DNA of 64,000 nt, from positions 124,001-188,000 of the forward strand of contig NZ_BSTL01000003.1 in NCBI RefSeq assembly GCF_030269485.1, given 5' to 3'. The notes under the pieces are model-generated. The model searched no databases, was not told where the DNA came from, and saw only the letters and a list, made by a program, of their open reading frames with translations. Position 1 is the stretch's first letter, and every line of letters begins with the position of its first letter. Below, piece by piece: positions 24,489 through 32,955 of this stretch. Made by a program: the position numbers and the translations under genes. Origin of the DNA: Actinoplanes sp. NBRC 103695. GTDB taxonomy: Bacteria; Actinomycetota; Actinomycetes; Mycobacteriales; Micromonosporaceae.

Positions 24489-25349
24489 TCAGACGCGCAA
24501 CTGTTCGGCCAGCTTGTCGTACTCGGCGGTCGCCGCCGCGGGCGTGGCGCTGTCGAGCCCGCTGTTGGCGACCGTCGAGCTTCGCAGGAAACGTCGCAGC
24601 ACGGCGACGAGCAGCCCTTCCGGCAGGGTTTGCAGCGCGGCGAACCCGCGGGGGACCGGGGGAGTGGGCATGGCGGCCAAGTTCCGCCGCATGCCGCGGA
24701 GCATGTGGCGGACGGCGTCCGGGTCGTCGGCCAGCACCACCGGGCCGCCCGCCTCGTCCACCGCCCGCCCGAGGGCCACCTCGAACGCGGCGTGCGTCCT
24801 GAGCCAGGCGTCCATCCGCGGCTCGTTCTTGGCGTTGATCCCGGCGGTGCGGAGCGTACGGACGATCCGTTCCACTCGCGGGGTGCTGCGGCCGCCGGGT
24901 TCGCCGATCGGCATCGGGAGCAGGCGGTTCATCAGGGTGCTCGCGCGGTGACGGACCACGTCGCCGTCCATCTTGCCGCCGGCCGTGGGGAAACCGAGCA
25001 GCACCCGCTCGTGACCGATCACCGCGCCGAGCGGCTCCGCACCGGCTGCCCAGTTGAGCAGGAACAACACGTCGCCCTCGAGGCCGGCGAGGGACTCCAG
25101 CACCGCGTCCACCTGGTGGGTGCGGACCAGGACGGCGGTCAGGTCGTACCCGCCGGCCGGGTGGTCGACGATCGGCACCGCCACCCGCCGGACGTCCGGG
25201 CTGTCTCCCTCGGCGAGCAGCACGCCGTGCCGGCGCAGGGCGGCGAGGCGGTCGCCGCGGGCGAGGAGCGAGACGTCGTGCCCGGCTTCGTGCAGGCGGG
25301 CGGAGAACAGGCTGCCGAGAACTCCGGCGCCGTACACGAGCATTTTCAT
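24489..25349 (-). CDS. Ketopantoate reductase (ApbA/PanE)-family protein
   Basis: 286 residues from the ATG at 25349, where the dinucleotide-binding motif begins at once (MKMLVYGAGVLGSLFSARL, GxGxxG). It continues with HDVSLLARGDRLAALRRHGV and DLTAVLVRTHQVDAVLESL, normal for PanE-fold NADPH reductases. The typical catalytic Lys/Asn segment is partly replaced (FLLNWAAGAEPLG), and the C-terminal helical domain is divergent, so real pantoate synthesis is uncertain; many TetR-linked PanE homologues have other substrates. Divergent from a TetR gene with only 56 bases between starts, hence probably controlled by it. Confidence 0.75.
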   Translation of the reverse strand: MKMLVYGAGVLGSLFSARLHEAGHDVSLLARGDRLAALRRHGVLLAEGDSPDVRRVAVPIVDHPAGGYDLTAVLVRTHQVDAVLESLAGLEGDVLFLLNWAAGAEPLGAVIGHERVLLGFPTAGGKMDGDVVRHRASTLMNRLLPMPIGEPGGRSTPRVERIVRTLRTAGINAKNEPRMDAWLRTHAAFEVALGRAVDEAGGPVVLADDPDAVRHMLRGMRRNLAAMPTPPVPRGFAALQTLPEGLLVAVLRRFLRSSTVANSGLDSATPAAATAEYDKLAEQLRV

Positions 25350-25367
25350 CGGTGGCCCTTCAATCAT

Positions 25368-25397
25368 ACGTTTGTTTGAATCGAACGTTTGTATAGT
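25368..25397 (+). promoter_or_regulatory. Direct repeats ACGTTTGT and -10 box TATAGT in the PanE/TetR divergent promoter
   Basis: ACGTTTGT occurs at 25368-25375 and 25385-25392, 17 bases apart. A TATAGT -10 box (25392-25397) ends eight bases before the TetR ATG at 25406, so the tetR transcript would be nearly or fully leaderless. The repeats cover the -35 region and are the likely autoregulatory site. Confidence 0.45.
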
Positions 25398-25405
25398 ATG
25401 CACCC

Positions 25406-26041
25406 ATGCCGCCACCCAGCACCCGTGTCCAGCTCCTCGACGCGGCCGAGCACCTCTTCGCCGAGCGCGGCTTCCGCGGCACCTCGGTCCGGGCGATCAC
25501 CGACCGCGCCGGGGCCAACCTGGCCGCCGTCGGTTACCACTTCGGCTCGAAGGCGGAGCTCCTGGCCGCGGTCATCCGCCGGGTGGTCGAGCCGATCAAC
25601 GCCGCGCAGAACGCCGGGCTCGATCGACTGCTCGCCCGGACGCCGGACCCGTCGGTCACCGACCTGGTGGAGGCGTTCGCGGGGCCGCTGTTCGACGAGA
25701 TGCCGGTCGGTGACGAGGGCGGCGCCCGGACGTCCCGGCTGATCGTGACGATCCTCGGCGACCCGGCGGAGGAGATGCGCGCCTGGACCGGCCCGGCCGA
25801 GGACACGATCCGCGATCGCTTCCTGGCGGCCTTCGGACGCGCGCTGCCCGGCCTCTCCCCGGAGGAGTTGTGGTTCCGGGTGCGGGGGATCCTCGCGGTG
25901 ACGGCCGTTGACCGCGTCCAGGCCTACCAGCAGGACGCCCCGTCCGGCCTGTCCCCGGTGGCGGGCGACGCGGCCCGGCAGTGGGCGATCACCTTTCTGG
26001 CGGCGGCGCTGAGCGCGCCACCGACCGGGTCGCGCTCTTGA
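25406..26041 (+). CDS. TetR-family transcriptional regulator
   Basis: 211 residues. The N-terminal helix-turn-helix is textbook: LLDAAEHLFAERGFRGTSVR, AITDRAGANLAAVGYHFGSK, AELLAAVIRRVVEPI. The C-terminal ligand domain resembles the TetR_C group often controlling drug or lipid genes (FDEMPVGDEGGARTSRLIV). It diverges from the PanE-like gene and probably represses both through the repeats in the 56-base gap. No ribosome-binding site lies before the ATG, consistent with leaderless translation. Confidence 0.85.
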   Translation: MPPPSTRVQLLDAAEHLFAERGFRGTSVRAITDRAGANLAAVGYHFGSKAELLAAVIRRVVEPINAAQNAGLDRLLARTPDPSVTDLVEAFAGPLFDEMPVGDEGGARTSRLIVTILGDPAEEMRAWTGPAEDTIRDRFLAAFGRALPGLSPEELWFRVRGILAVTAVDRVQAYQQDAPSGLSPVAGDAARQWAITFLAAALSAPPTGSRS

Positions 26042-26060
26042 CTGTGGCCCGGGGCACAGT

Positions 26061-26168
26061 GTCGACCCGCGCGTCTGGTCGGCCTTCCTTCAGGGAATCG
26101 TCGAGCTGTACAACCCCGCCCAGATCGACGTCCTGCAGCGCGCCAGCGTCATCCTCGACGCGTCGTGA
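26061..26168 (+). pseudogene. Short coding remnant, family unknown
   Basis: One frame reads VDPRVWSAFLQGIVELYNPA then QIDVLQRASVILDAS and a stop, protein-like in composition, and begins 20 bases after the TetR stop without a start codon or ribosome-binding site. It looks like the tail of a lost gene. Nothing else of note lies in 26042-26269. Confidence 0.3.
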
Positions 26169-26269
26169 GGTGCGATCGGCTGAACTGCCGGCGGGCCGCT
26201 CGGCGATCTCCCCCGGAGCCGGTTCGGGAGCCTTCGCCACCGGACGACCGATCATGTGCTAGCCTGATC

Positions 26270-26432
26270 AAGTTGCAGTTTTGATTTCCAAAGACGTTAC
26301 CTGGCGCTGACAGGGTGTCCAAAGCCCATTTAAGCGCCGTTCGTTTGTCGTGTCGTTTATTTCGATGCGGGTGATCAACGCGGCGGCGTAAGGGCTCGCA
26401 CAGTGCGGTCCCTAGCCTACGAAAGAGCAGAC
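26270..26432 (+). promoter_or_regulatory. Promoter and long 5' leader of the cold-shock gene
   Basis: The segment starts AAGTTGCAGTTTTGATTTCC, AT-rich compared with its surroundings and similar to the leader before many actinomycete cspA genes, and runs about 160 bases to the ATG. Long structured leaders are the rule for cold-shock genes and act in temperature-dependent translation. The ribosome-binding site (GAAAGAGCAG) is weak. Confidence 0.5.
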
Positions 26433-26636
26433 ATGACTACAGGTACCGTGAAGTGGTTCAACGCCGACAAGGGCTTTGGTTTCATCAGCCCGGACGATGG
26501 CGGCGCTGACGTCTTCGCCCACTTCTCCGCGATCTCGGCGAGTGGCTTCCGCAGCCTCGACGAGAACCAGAAGGTGGAGTTCGACATCACCCAGGGTCAG
26601 AAGGGCCCGCAGGCGGAGAACATCCGTCCGCTCTGA
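26433..26636 (+). CDS. cspA: CspA-family cold-shock protein
   Basis: 67 residues, the exact family length. [20 protein letters not shown] contains RNP1 (KGFGFI), and DVFAHFSAI is RNP2 (VFAHF). It is a small OB-fold protein binding single-stranded RNA or DNA and acting as an RNA chaperone. The start at 26433 gives the canonical N-terminus; an upstream ATG at 26403 would add unrelated residues. It stands alone with its own leader and terminator. Actinomycetes have several paralogues, so the symbol is generic. Confidence 0.95.
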   Translation: MTTGTVKWFNADKGFGFISPDDGGADVFAHFSAISASGFRSLDENQKVEFDITQGQKGPQAENIRPL

Positions 26637-26646
26637 TCTACGCTTT

Positions 26647-26704
26647 CGAACGGCGGTCCGGCTTCCACAGCGGGCCGTCGTTCGGCGTTTGCTGCTCCTT
26701 TTTT
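26647..26704 (+). terminator. Intrinsic terminator of the cold-shock gene
   Basis: CGAACGGCGGTCCG (26647-26660) pairs with CGGGCCGTCGTTCG (26671-26684), 14 pairs counting two G-U wobbles, and a run of six T follows at 26699-26704. This is one of the few U-tract terminators in the window. Confidence 0.75.
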
Positions 26705-26778
26705 ACCGCCTAGGTTCCTAGGATACCCACGGCTTGTGCCCGCAAGCACGGGACGACAGGTCCGCCACGGGTCACGAG

Positions 26779-26873
26779 CTGACGGGTTCCAGAGCCGCGC
26801 GGGTCTTGGGCTGGCGGGTTCAGAGCCGCGCGGGTCTTGGGCTGACGGGTTTCGAACCCGCGCGGGTCTTGGG
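26779..26873 (+). repeat. Three tandem copies of a 31-32-bp unit
   Basis: The unit starts CTGACGGGTT and ends CCGCGCGGGTCTTGGG. Copies are 26779-26810, 26811-26841 (one base shorter) and 26842-26873, the third with changes that create the dyad CGAACCCGCGCGGGT. They sit just past the end of the convergent acyl-CoA synthetase gene. There are no spacers, so it is not CRISPR. Confidence 0.8.
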
Positions 26874-26875
26874 CG

Positions 26876-28684
26876 TCACATCTGCGCGAGCGTGCCCTCA
26901 TACATCCGGTCGATCTCGCCGGCGAAGTTCGCCTCCGTGGTGCGTCGCTTGATCTTGAGTGAGGGCGTCAGCTCGCCGCCCTCGATGCTCAGGTCGCGGG
27001 GGAGGATGGCGAAGTCCTTGATCGTCTCCCAGCGGTTGAGCTTGGCGTTGAGCTGGTCGATGTAGCCGGCGATCAGGGCGCGCGCCTGCTCCGAGGCGAC
27101 CGCCTCGCCGTACGGCCTGCCCTCGAGTGGCCCGCCGGCCGTCCAGCCGGCGACGGCGTCCGGGTCGAGCGAGACGAGCATCGTGCAGTAGTTGCGGGAC
27201 TGGCCGATGACGACCGCCTGCGAGGCGTACGGGCACAGCGACTTGAACATGCCCTCGATGTACGACGGTGCGATGTACTTGCCGCCGGACGTCTTGACCA
27301 GGTCCTTCTTCCGGTCGGTGATCTTCAGGTAGCCGTCGGCGGACAGCTCGCCGATGTCGCCGGTCCGGAAGAAGCCGTCCTCGGTGAACACGGCTGCCGT
27401 CTCCTCCGGCAGGTTGTGGTAGCCCCGCATCACGGGCGCGCCGCGCAGCAGGATCTCGCCGTCGGAGTCGATGCGGCACTCCACGTCGCCCAGCGCCGTG
27501 CCGCAGGTGCCGACACGGACCGCGCCGGGACGGTTGACGAAGACACCCGCGCTCGTCTCGGTCAGCCCGTACCCCTCGCTGATCGGCAGGCCCGCCGCCG
27601 CGAAGAACTCGCCGAGCGGCACGGAGACCGCCGCCGCGCCGGCGACCAGCATCCGGATCCGGCCGCCGAGCCGGGCGTGCAGCTTGGCGAAGACCAGCTT
27701 GTGCGCGATCGCGTAGGGCACCTTCAGGGCGAGGCCGTCCCGCGCGACCTTCTTCTTTCCGGTACGCACGGCCCAGGCGAAGATCCTGGCCTTGGCGCCA
27801 CCGGCGTCCTGCGCGGTGATGACGACCCTGTTGTAGACCTTCTCGAACACCCGGGGCGGCGCGCACAGGATCGTCGGCCGGACGACGGCGAGGTTGTCGA
27901 TCAGTTTGTCGACGCGCCCGTCCACGTAGGTGGGCAGCCCGACGTGGATGACGCCGCACAGCAGCGACTTGCCGAACGAGTGCGACAGGGGCAGCCACAG
28001 GTACTGCAGGTCCTCGGGCACCAGCATGCCGAGCTCGCTCTGCGCGACGGCCTCCCAGCACCAGCCGCGGTGCAGCAGCTCCACGCCCTTGGGACGGCCG
28101 GTGGTGCCGGACGTGTAGATCACGGTCGCGAGGTCGTCCGGCCCGATGGCCGCGACGACCTTGTCGATCAGGTCCGGCTCGGCGGCGAGGGCCGCGACGC
28201 CGCGCGCCTCGAGTTCGCCGAGGGTCAGCTGCGGCGGCGTGGCCTGCGGGTCCGCCGTGCCGTCCATCAGCACGACGTGGGTGACCGCGGGCAGGGCGGC
28301 GCCGGCGAGCTTCCCGGCCTGCTCCGGGTTCTCGGCGATGACGACCCGGGAACCGGAGTCGCCGATGATGAAGGCCGCGTCCGCCGCCTCGGTCGTCGGA
28401 TACACCGTGGTGGTGGCCGCGCCGGCGCACATCACCCCGAGGTCGGCGATGACCCAGTCGAGCCGGGTGCCGGCCAGGATCGCCACCCGGTCCTCGGCCT
28501 CGACGCCCAGGCCGCGCAGACCGGCGGCGATCGCGGTGGCCCGCTCGCCGACCTGGGCCCAGGTCAGCCAGACCGGCCCCGAGCCGTCGGCGGCCGGGTG
28601 GGCGAACGCCGGCCGGTCCGGCGTCGCCGCGACGCGCTGGAGGAACATGTCGGGAATCGAGCGGTACGGGATTTCCAGGGTCAT
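26876..28684 (-). CDS. Long-chain acyl-CoA synthetase (AMP-forming)
   Basis: 602 residues. ANL-superfamily motifs in order: the P-loop-like VIYTSGTTGRPKGVEL, the adenine-binding EGYGLTETSAG, the hinge-side RTGDIGELSADGYLKITDRK and the acyl-adenylate Lys region KTSGGKYIAPSYIEG. Activates fatty acids to acyl-CoA using ATP at the inner membrane face; the length and KKDLVKTSGGKYIAP place it in the FadD15-like long-chain group. It stands alone; its promoter region is the 244-base gap shared divergently with a secreted-protein gene. Confidence 0.9.
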   Translation of the reverse strand: MTLEIPYRSIPDMFLQRVAATPDRPAFAHPAADGSGPVWLTWAQVGERATAIAAGLRGLGVEAEDRVAILAGTRLDWVIADLGVMCAGAATTTVYPTTEAADAAFIIGDSGSRVVIAENPEQAGKLAGAALPAVTHVVLMDGTADPQATPPQLTLGELEARGVAALAAEPDLIDKVVAAIGPDDLATVIYTSGTTGRPKGVELLHRGWCWEAVAQSELGMLVPEDLQYLWLPLSHSFGKSLLCGVIHVGLPTYVDGRVDKLIDNLAVVRPTILCAPPRVFEKVYNRVVITAQDAGGAKARIFAWAVRTGKKKVARDGLALKVPYAIAHKLVFAKLHARLGGRIRMLVAGAAAVSVPLGEFFAAAGLPISEGYGLTETSAGVFVNRPGAVRVGTCGTALGDVECRIDSDGEILLRGAPVMRGYHNLPEETAAVFTEDGFFRTGDIGELSADGYLKITDRKKDLVKTSGGKYIAPSYIEGMFKSLCPYASQAVVIGQSRNYCTMLVSLDPDAVAGWTAGGPLEGRPYGEAVASEQARALIAGYIDQLNAKLNRWETIKDFAILPRDLSIEGGELTPSLKIKRRTTEANFAGEIDRMYEGTLAQM

Positions 28685-28928
28685 CTCGGCGCCGCCTCCG
28701 CTGGACAGACTGTCAAGGGGCTCTCGCAGGGTGTCACCGAAGGATAGGGACAGTCCGGCGCCTCGACCAGCCCCGCCGGATGTGCGCGGCGGGCGCTATG
28801 AGCCGTCTGCGCGTCACCGGATCATCCGAGGCAACGATGGATGCCAGGTCGCGCAACGCACCCGGGACAGGGCATAGTGTCCCGCGGCGTCATCGAGAGG
28901 TGTCGCTGCCGCGACGAAGGGGTGGGAC

Positions 28929-29963
28929 GTGACGACGCGCTTGGGTGCCCGGTGGGCCGGAGCCGCTGGGTTGATCGCGCTGGCCGGGGCGACGCTCGCG
29001 GTGTCCGCGACGCCGGTGGCGGCCGCCCCTCCGGCCATCCGCATCGAGAGTGTGTCGTCGGACAACGTGAAGTCCGGCGGTACGGTGCGCGTGCGGTTCC
29101 GGGTCACGAACAACGAGCGTGGGACCGAGCGGGCCTTCGTGGCCGTCTCCGGTGGCCTGCGATGCACCAAGGGATGTTCCGCGACCAAGGACCTCGGGCC
29201 GGGCGAGAGCGCGTCCTTCGACGCCACGGTCGTCGCGCCGAAGGTGAGCGCCGGCGAGGAGTCCGGCCTCAACCTCGCGGTCACCGTGCGGATCGGCCTG
29301 CAGACCGGGTTCGCCCACAAGATGATCCTCGTACGCGGCTCGGAGGCGCCGTCGTCCGCGGTGACCCAGGTCTCCGGCCGGGTCCGCGACGCCGACGGGA
29401 AGGCGGTCGGCAACGCGACCGTGGCCGTGCGGGACAGCGCCGGGCACTCCTACCAGGCGACCAGCGACGGCAGCGGCAAGTTCTCGATCAGGTCGAGCGA
29501 CAGCAAGCCGATCGCTCCCGGCTCCATCACGGTCGCCGCGGGCAAGGACGGCTATCGGACAGCTCGGGTGACCGCTCGAGGCGTCGCCGGCAGCGCCGCG
29601 ACCGTGCGGCTGATCCTGGCCCCGGTGGCCACCCCCTCCACGACACCGCCGTCGCCCACCGCCGAGGCGAGTTCCCCCGTGGTGGCGGAGGAGGAGCCGG
29701 TGGCGGAGGACAGCCTCGCCGGGGTGGCGCCGCCGGCAACCGTCAAGACCGCCGGGGATGAGGGCGGCGGTCTGCTGCTGGCCACCATCGTGGGCGGGCT
29801 GCTGGTCGCCGCGGGTCTGGGCGCGCTCGCGCTGGTGCTGATCCGCCGCAGGAAAAGCCCGGTCGTGCCGGTCGCGCCCGTCTCCCCGGGCGGTGGCCGC
29901 TTCGCCGACGCCCCGACCGCGTTGCTGCGCACCGTGCCGCCGGACGGCCGACCAACCCGCTAG
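28929..29963 (+). CDS. Cell-surface protein with Ig-like and carboxypeptidase-regulatory-like domains
   Basis: 344 residues, GTG start after GAAGGGGTGG. Signal peptide (AAGLIALAGATLAVSATPVAAA), then a CARDB-like beta domain (about 37-130: IRIESVSSDNVKSGGTVRVR, FRVTNNERG), then a carboxypeptidase-regulatory-like domain (about 150-232: VSGRVRDADGKAVGNATVAV), a Pro/Thr/Glu stalk, and one membrane segment (LLLATIVGGLLVAAGLGALA) with a short basic tail. The outside domains look adhesive. No sortase signal. Partner unknown. Confidence 0.75.
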   Translation: MTTRLGARWAGAAGLIALAGATLAVSATPVAAAPPAIRIESVSSDNVKSGGTVRVRFRVTNNERGTERAFVAVSGGLRCTKGCSATKDLGPGESASFDATVVAPKVSAGEESGLNLAVTVRIGLQTGFAHKMILVRGSEAPSSAVTQVSGRVRDADGKAVGNATVAVRDSAGHSYQATSDGSGKFSIRSSDSKPIAPGSITVAAGKDGYRTARVTARGVAGSAATVRLILAPVATPSTTPPSPTAEASSPVVAEEEPVAEDSLAGVAPPATVKTAGDEGGGLLLATIVGGLLVAAGLGALALVLIRRRKSPVVPVAPVSPGGGRFADAPTALLRTVPPDGRPTR

Positions 29964-29975
29964 GCGATCGCCTGA

Positions 29976-30155
29976 CCTCGAGGGACGGCCCGTCTCGACC
30001 TCGCCCCAAGGGAGGTCGAGACTGTCCGGCATGCCGTCGAAGTTGTTGCGAGCCTCGCCGAGGCCGGCGTGACCTGGTGGATGGAGTCGCTGATCCACTT
30101 CGACCCGCTGGAGCTGACCACGCATGTCGTGGACAGGGGTCCGCCCCGGCTCTGA
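29976..30155 (+). pseudogene. Remnant of a luciferase-like monooxygenase C-terminus
   Basis: After the terminator one frame reads EVETVRHAVEVVASLAEAGV then TWWMESLIHFDPLE and DRGPPRL before a stop. C-termini of LLM-class flavin oxidoreductases commonly end with AEAGATWW...RGPPR. There is no start codon or preceding enzyme body, so this is a stump. Identification is by pattern only. Confidence 0.4.
29992..30022 (+). terminator. Terminator hairpin after the surface-protein gene
   Basis: GTCTCGACCTC (29992-30002) and GAGGTCGAGAC (30012-30022) form a perfect 11-bp stem with a 9-base loop, 29 bases after the stop. Confidence 0.65.
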
Positions 30156-30236
30156 ACCCGGTGCGGGCCCGGGCCCGAAACGTGCATCGTGAATTGTGCG
30201 TTTGCCCTGGTCAGGGCTTAGAGGCATAGTCGCAGG

Positions 30237-31640
30237 ATGCCGACCATCAGGCGTGTCGCCGTCATCGTCACCGTCGCTGCCGTCGTTCTTGGACTGTCGG
30301 TCACCGGGGCGGAGGCGAAAGGCGGCTCGGCGTTGTACGTGTCACCTCACGGATCCGACACCGCTGAGGGAACGGCGCGTCATCCGTTGCGTACGCCTCA
30401 GCTTGCCGTTGATCGTCTCGGTAGCCGCGGCGGAACCGTGCGGCTGCTGGGCGGCAGATATGCCCGTCAGCGGATCGTCATCGAGGACCGCGCACACATC
30501 ACGGTGCGGGCCGCGGCCGGAGCGGTTCCGGTTCTCGACGGAGCGGGTCTGGCGCCGGCCGACGGGCAGAGCGGCATGATCGAGGTCCGCGACAGCTCGG
30601 ACATCACGGTCTCGGGTCTCACGGTCACCGGCTATCGCACCAGCCTCGTGTCGGCCGTGCCGATCGGCATCCTGGTGATCGGCTCCGGCCGCTCGATCCG
30701 GCTCAGCGGCAACCACGTCCACCACCTCGGCAACGACAACGGCACCCTGGGCAGCTTCGACATGAACGCCCACGGCATCGCCGTCTTCGGCACGAGGGCG
30801 GCCCGGCCGCTCACCGGCATCAGCATCACCGGCAACGAGCTGGACCACCTCGTGCTCGGCGCCAGCGAGACCCTGGTGCTCAACGGGAACGTCGACGGGT
30901 GGGCGGTCACCCACAACGACATCCACGACAACAACAACATCGGCATCGACGCGATCGGGTTCGAGCCGACCATCGGCGGGGCGGCCCGGTTCACCGAGGT
31001 CAACCGCGCGCGTAACGGGCTCATCGCGCACAACCGGGTGTCGCGCATCATCAGCGAGGGCAATCCGGCGTACTGGGAGGACGGCTCCTGGTGCAACTGC
31101 GCCGACGGGATCTACGTCGACGGCGGCACCGCCATCACCATCGCCGACAACCGGGTGGACGCCTCGGACATCGGCATCGAGGTCGCGTCGGAATGGCGTC
31201 AGGGGCGTACGAACGCCATCGCGGTCACGAACAACACCGTGACCGGGAGCCGCTACACCGGCCTGGCCATCGGCGGCTACGACCAGGACCGGGGCGAGGC
31301 GTACGACGTCGTCGTCACCGGCAACCTCCTGCGCGGCAACAACACCTTGAACGACGGCTCGCCGGAGATGCTCCTGCAGTACTACGTCCACGACACCACG
31401 ATCCGGCACAACACCGTCATCTCGGCGAACGCGGACCAGGCCGTCCTGGTGTACCGCAACGCGCCGGTCGGAGGCGCGGCCAAGAACGCCCACCTGGTCC
31501 TGGACGACAACACGTACCGCGGACCGGTGCCCGCGGGTCAGGAGTCGTACTTCTGGAACGGCGTCGAGCAGCGGGGACTCCCGGCGTACCGGGCGGTCAG
31601 CGGCCAGGACAGGAGAAGCACCTACAACGGACGCCGCTGA
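30237..31640 (+). CDS. Secreted parallel beta-helix protein, pectate-lyase-like
   Basis: 467 residues. Signal peptide (VAVIVTVAAVVLGLSVTGAEA), then ALYVSPHGSDTAEGTARHPL, the standard start of DUF1565/PL9-type beta-helix proteins, then PbH1-type repeats (ITVSGLTVTGYR, ISITGNELDHLVLG, IAVTNNTVTGSRYTG, VVVTGNLLRGNN) forming a right-handed helix. Probably a polysaccharide lyase, hydrolase or epimerase; substrate and catalytic residues are not clear. The following GH76 gene begins 85 bases on and is separately regulated. Extracellular. Confidence 0.8.
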   Translation: MPTIRRVAVIVTVAAVVLGLSVTGAEAKGGSALYVSPHGSDTAEGTARHPLRTPQLAVDRLGSRGGTVRLLGGRYARQRIVIEDRAHITVRAAAGAVPVLDGAGLAPADGQSGMIEVRDSSDITVSGLTVTGYRTSLVSAVPIGILVIGSGRSIRLSGNHVHHLGNDNGTLGSFDMNAHGIAVFGTRAARPLTGISITGNELDHLVLGASETLVLNGNVDGWAVTHNDIHDNNNIGIDAIGFEPTIGGAARFTEVNRARNGLIAHNRVSRIISEGNPAYWEDGSWCNCADGIYVDGGTAITIADNRVDASDIGIEVASEWRQGRTNAIAVTNNTVTGSRYTGLAIGGYDQDRGEAYDVVVTGNLLRGNNTLNDGSPEMLLQYYVHDTTIRHNTVISANADQAVLVYRNAPVGGAAKNAHLVLDDNTYRGPVPAGQESYFWNGVEQRGLPAYRAVSGQDRRSTYNGRR

Positions 31641-31652
31641 GGCCGATGGCCA

Positions 31653-31695
31653 TTGACAACGTTGAATTCCTGGAGCGAGGATGGCAACGTTGTCA
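31653..31695 (+). promoter_or_regulatory. Twin LacI-type operators before the GH76 gene
   Basis: TTGACAACGTTGAA (31653-31666) and TGGCAACGTTGTCA (31682-31695) are two CAACGTTG palindromes, 29 bases centre to centre, close to three helical turns. The second lies across an ATG at 31681, which argues that translation really begins at 31726. The regulator is presumably a LacI-family protein encoded elsewhere. Confidence 0.6.
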
Positions 31696-31725
31696 GAGGT
31701 TCCCGGGCCGGATCGGAGCAGCCAC

Positions 31726-32865
31726 GTGCGACTACTTGCCGGCGCCGCCCTCAGCGCAGTGATGATCATGTTGCCCTCGCCGGTGGTGGCAGCACCGGAC
31801 CACCACGAATCGCGCGCGACGGCCGCCTACTCGGCCCTGGACAGGTACTTCGGCACCCGAGACGGTTCCGGGCTCTACCGCGAGCAGTATCCGTCGGCCG
31901 CCGACGACAACCCGTACTCCTACGAGTGGCCGTACTCGCAGATCCACATCGCCGCGCTGGACCTGACGGTGGTCAATCCGCGGAGCGAACCCGCCTACGC
32001 CGCCCGGGCCGCGGGCCAGGAACGCTACTGGAACGCCACCGGCGGGACGACCGGCCTGCCCGGCTACGACTCCTATCCGGTCGCGCCCTACGGCGCCGGC
32101 GGCGACATGTTCTACGACGACAACGAATGGGTCGGCCTGGCCAAGGTCCAGCGGTACCTGCAGACCAGGGACCGCGCGGCGCTGGCGCGCGCGGAGGAGA
32201 TCTTCGCCCTGGTCGAGTCCGGCTGGGACACCGACAGCAGCCACAGCGCCCCGGGCGGCGTGTTCTGGACCCAGGCCACCTGGAGCATCGACCGGAACAC
32301 GGTGTCGAACATGCCGGCGGCCCAGCTCGGCGTCCGGCTCTACCAGATCACCGGCAAGCGCCGTTACCTCCAATCCGCGCTGCGGTTCTACAACTGGACG
32401 AACACCTATCTGCAAAGCCCCAGCGGCTTGTACTGGGACCATCTCGACCTTCAGGGCACGGTGGAGAAGACGATCTGGTCGTACAACCAGGGCGTACCGG
32501 TCGGTGTGAATGTCCTGCTCTATCAAGTGACCCACGACCGTGAATACCTCCGGCGCGCGAAGCGGATCGCCGACGCCGCCTACACCTATTACGTCACTCA
32601 GGGCCGCCTCTACGCCCAGCCGATCTTCTTCAACTCGATCTTCTTCAAGAATCTGCTGCTGCTGGAATCGGTGACCGGAGACAGGAGATACCGGCAGGCG
32701 ATGGCCCGGTACGCCGACCGGGTGTGGTCGACCTCGCGCGACCCGAAGACCGGCCTCGTGCATTTCAACGCCGACGGCGGCACCGAGGCGATCCAGCAGG
32801 CCGCGCTCGTCCAGATCTACGCGGTGCTCGCCTGGCCGCCCGCCAGGTGGTCGATCCTGTACTGA
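31726..32865 (+). CDS. Secreted GH76 glycoside hydrolase (alpha-1,6-mannanase family)
   Basis: 379 residues from the GTG at 31726 (GGAGCAGCCAC ahead), which opens with a signal peptide (LLAGAALSAVMIMLPSPVVA). The mature enzyme is an (alpha/alpha)6 barrel: YEWPYSQIHIAALDLTVV, the catalytic Asp pair in MFYDDNEWVGL, GGVFWTQATW, TVSNMPAAQLGVRLYQIT, YWDHLDLQG, WSYNQGVPVGVNVLLYQ. GH76 enzymes cut alpha-1,6-mannan of yeast walls or of actinobacterial lipomannan. Upstream operators suggest induction by sugar. The choice of start is important: the ATG at 31681 lies inside an operator. Confidence 0.88.
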   Translation: MRLLAGAALSAVMIMLPSPVVAAPDHHESRATAAYSALDRYFGTRDGSGLYREQYPSAADDNPYSYEWPYSQIHIAALDLTVVNPRSEPAYAARAAGQERYWNATGGTTGLPGYDSYPVAPYGAGGDMFYDDNEWVGLAKVQRYLQTRDRAALARAEEIFALVESGWDTDSSHSAPGGVFWTQATWSIDRNTVSNMPAAQLGVRLYQITGKRRYLQSALRFYNWTNTYLQSPSGLYWDHLDLQGTVEKTIWSYNQGVPVGVNVLLYQVTHDREYLRRAKRIADAAYTYYVTQGRLYAQPIFFNSIFFKNLLLLESVTGDRRYRQAMARYADRVWSTSRDPKTGLVHFNADGGTEAIQQAALVQIYAVLAWPPARWSILY

Positions 32866-32955
32866 TCGCGGCGGACCTGCTCATGGGAGCGCCCAACCTG
32901 CCGATGGGGGACAGCGAGTGTGGTGACACGCGGCTGATCGGGAGGAGACAGCCCC

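Noticed and set aside
26779..26873. CRISPR array
   Set aside because: Units are contiguous with no spacers and only three copies; no cas genes.
31681..31725. ATG at 31681 as the GH76 start
   Set aside because: It lies within an operator, puts 15 polar residues before the signal peptide, and its ribosome-binding site touches the start codon.
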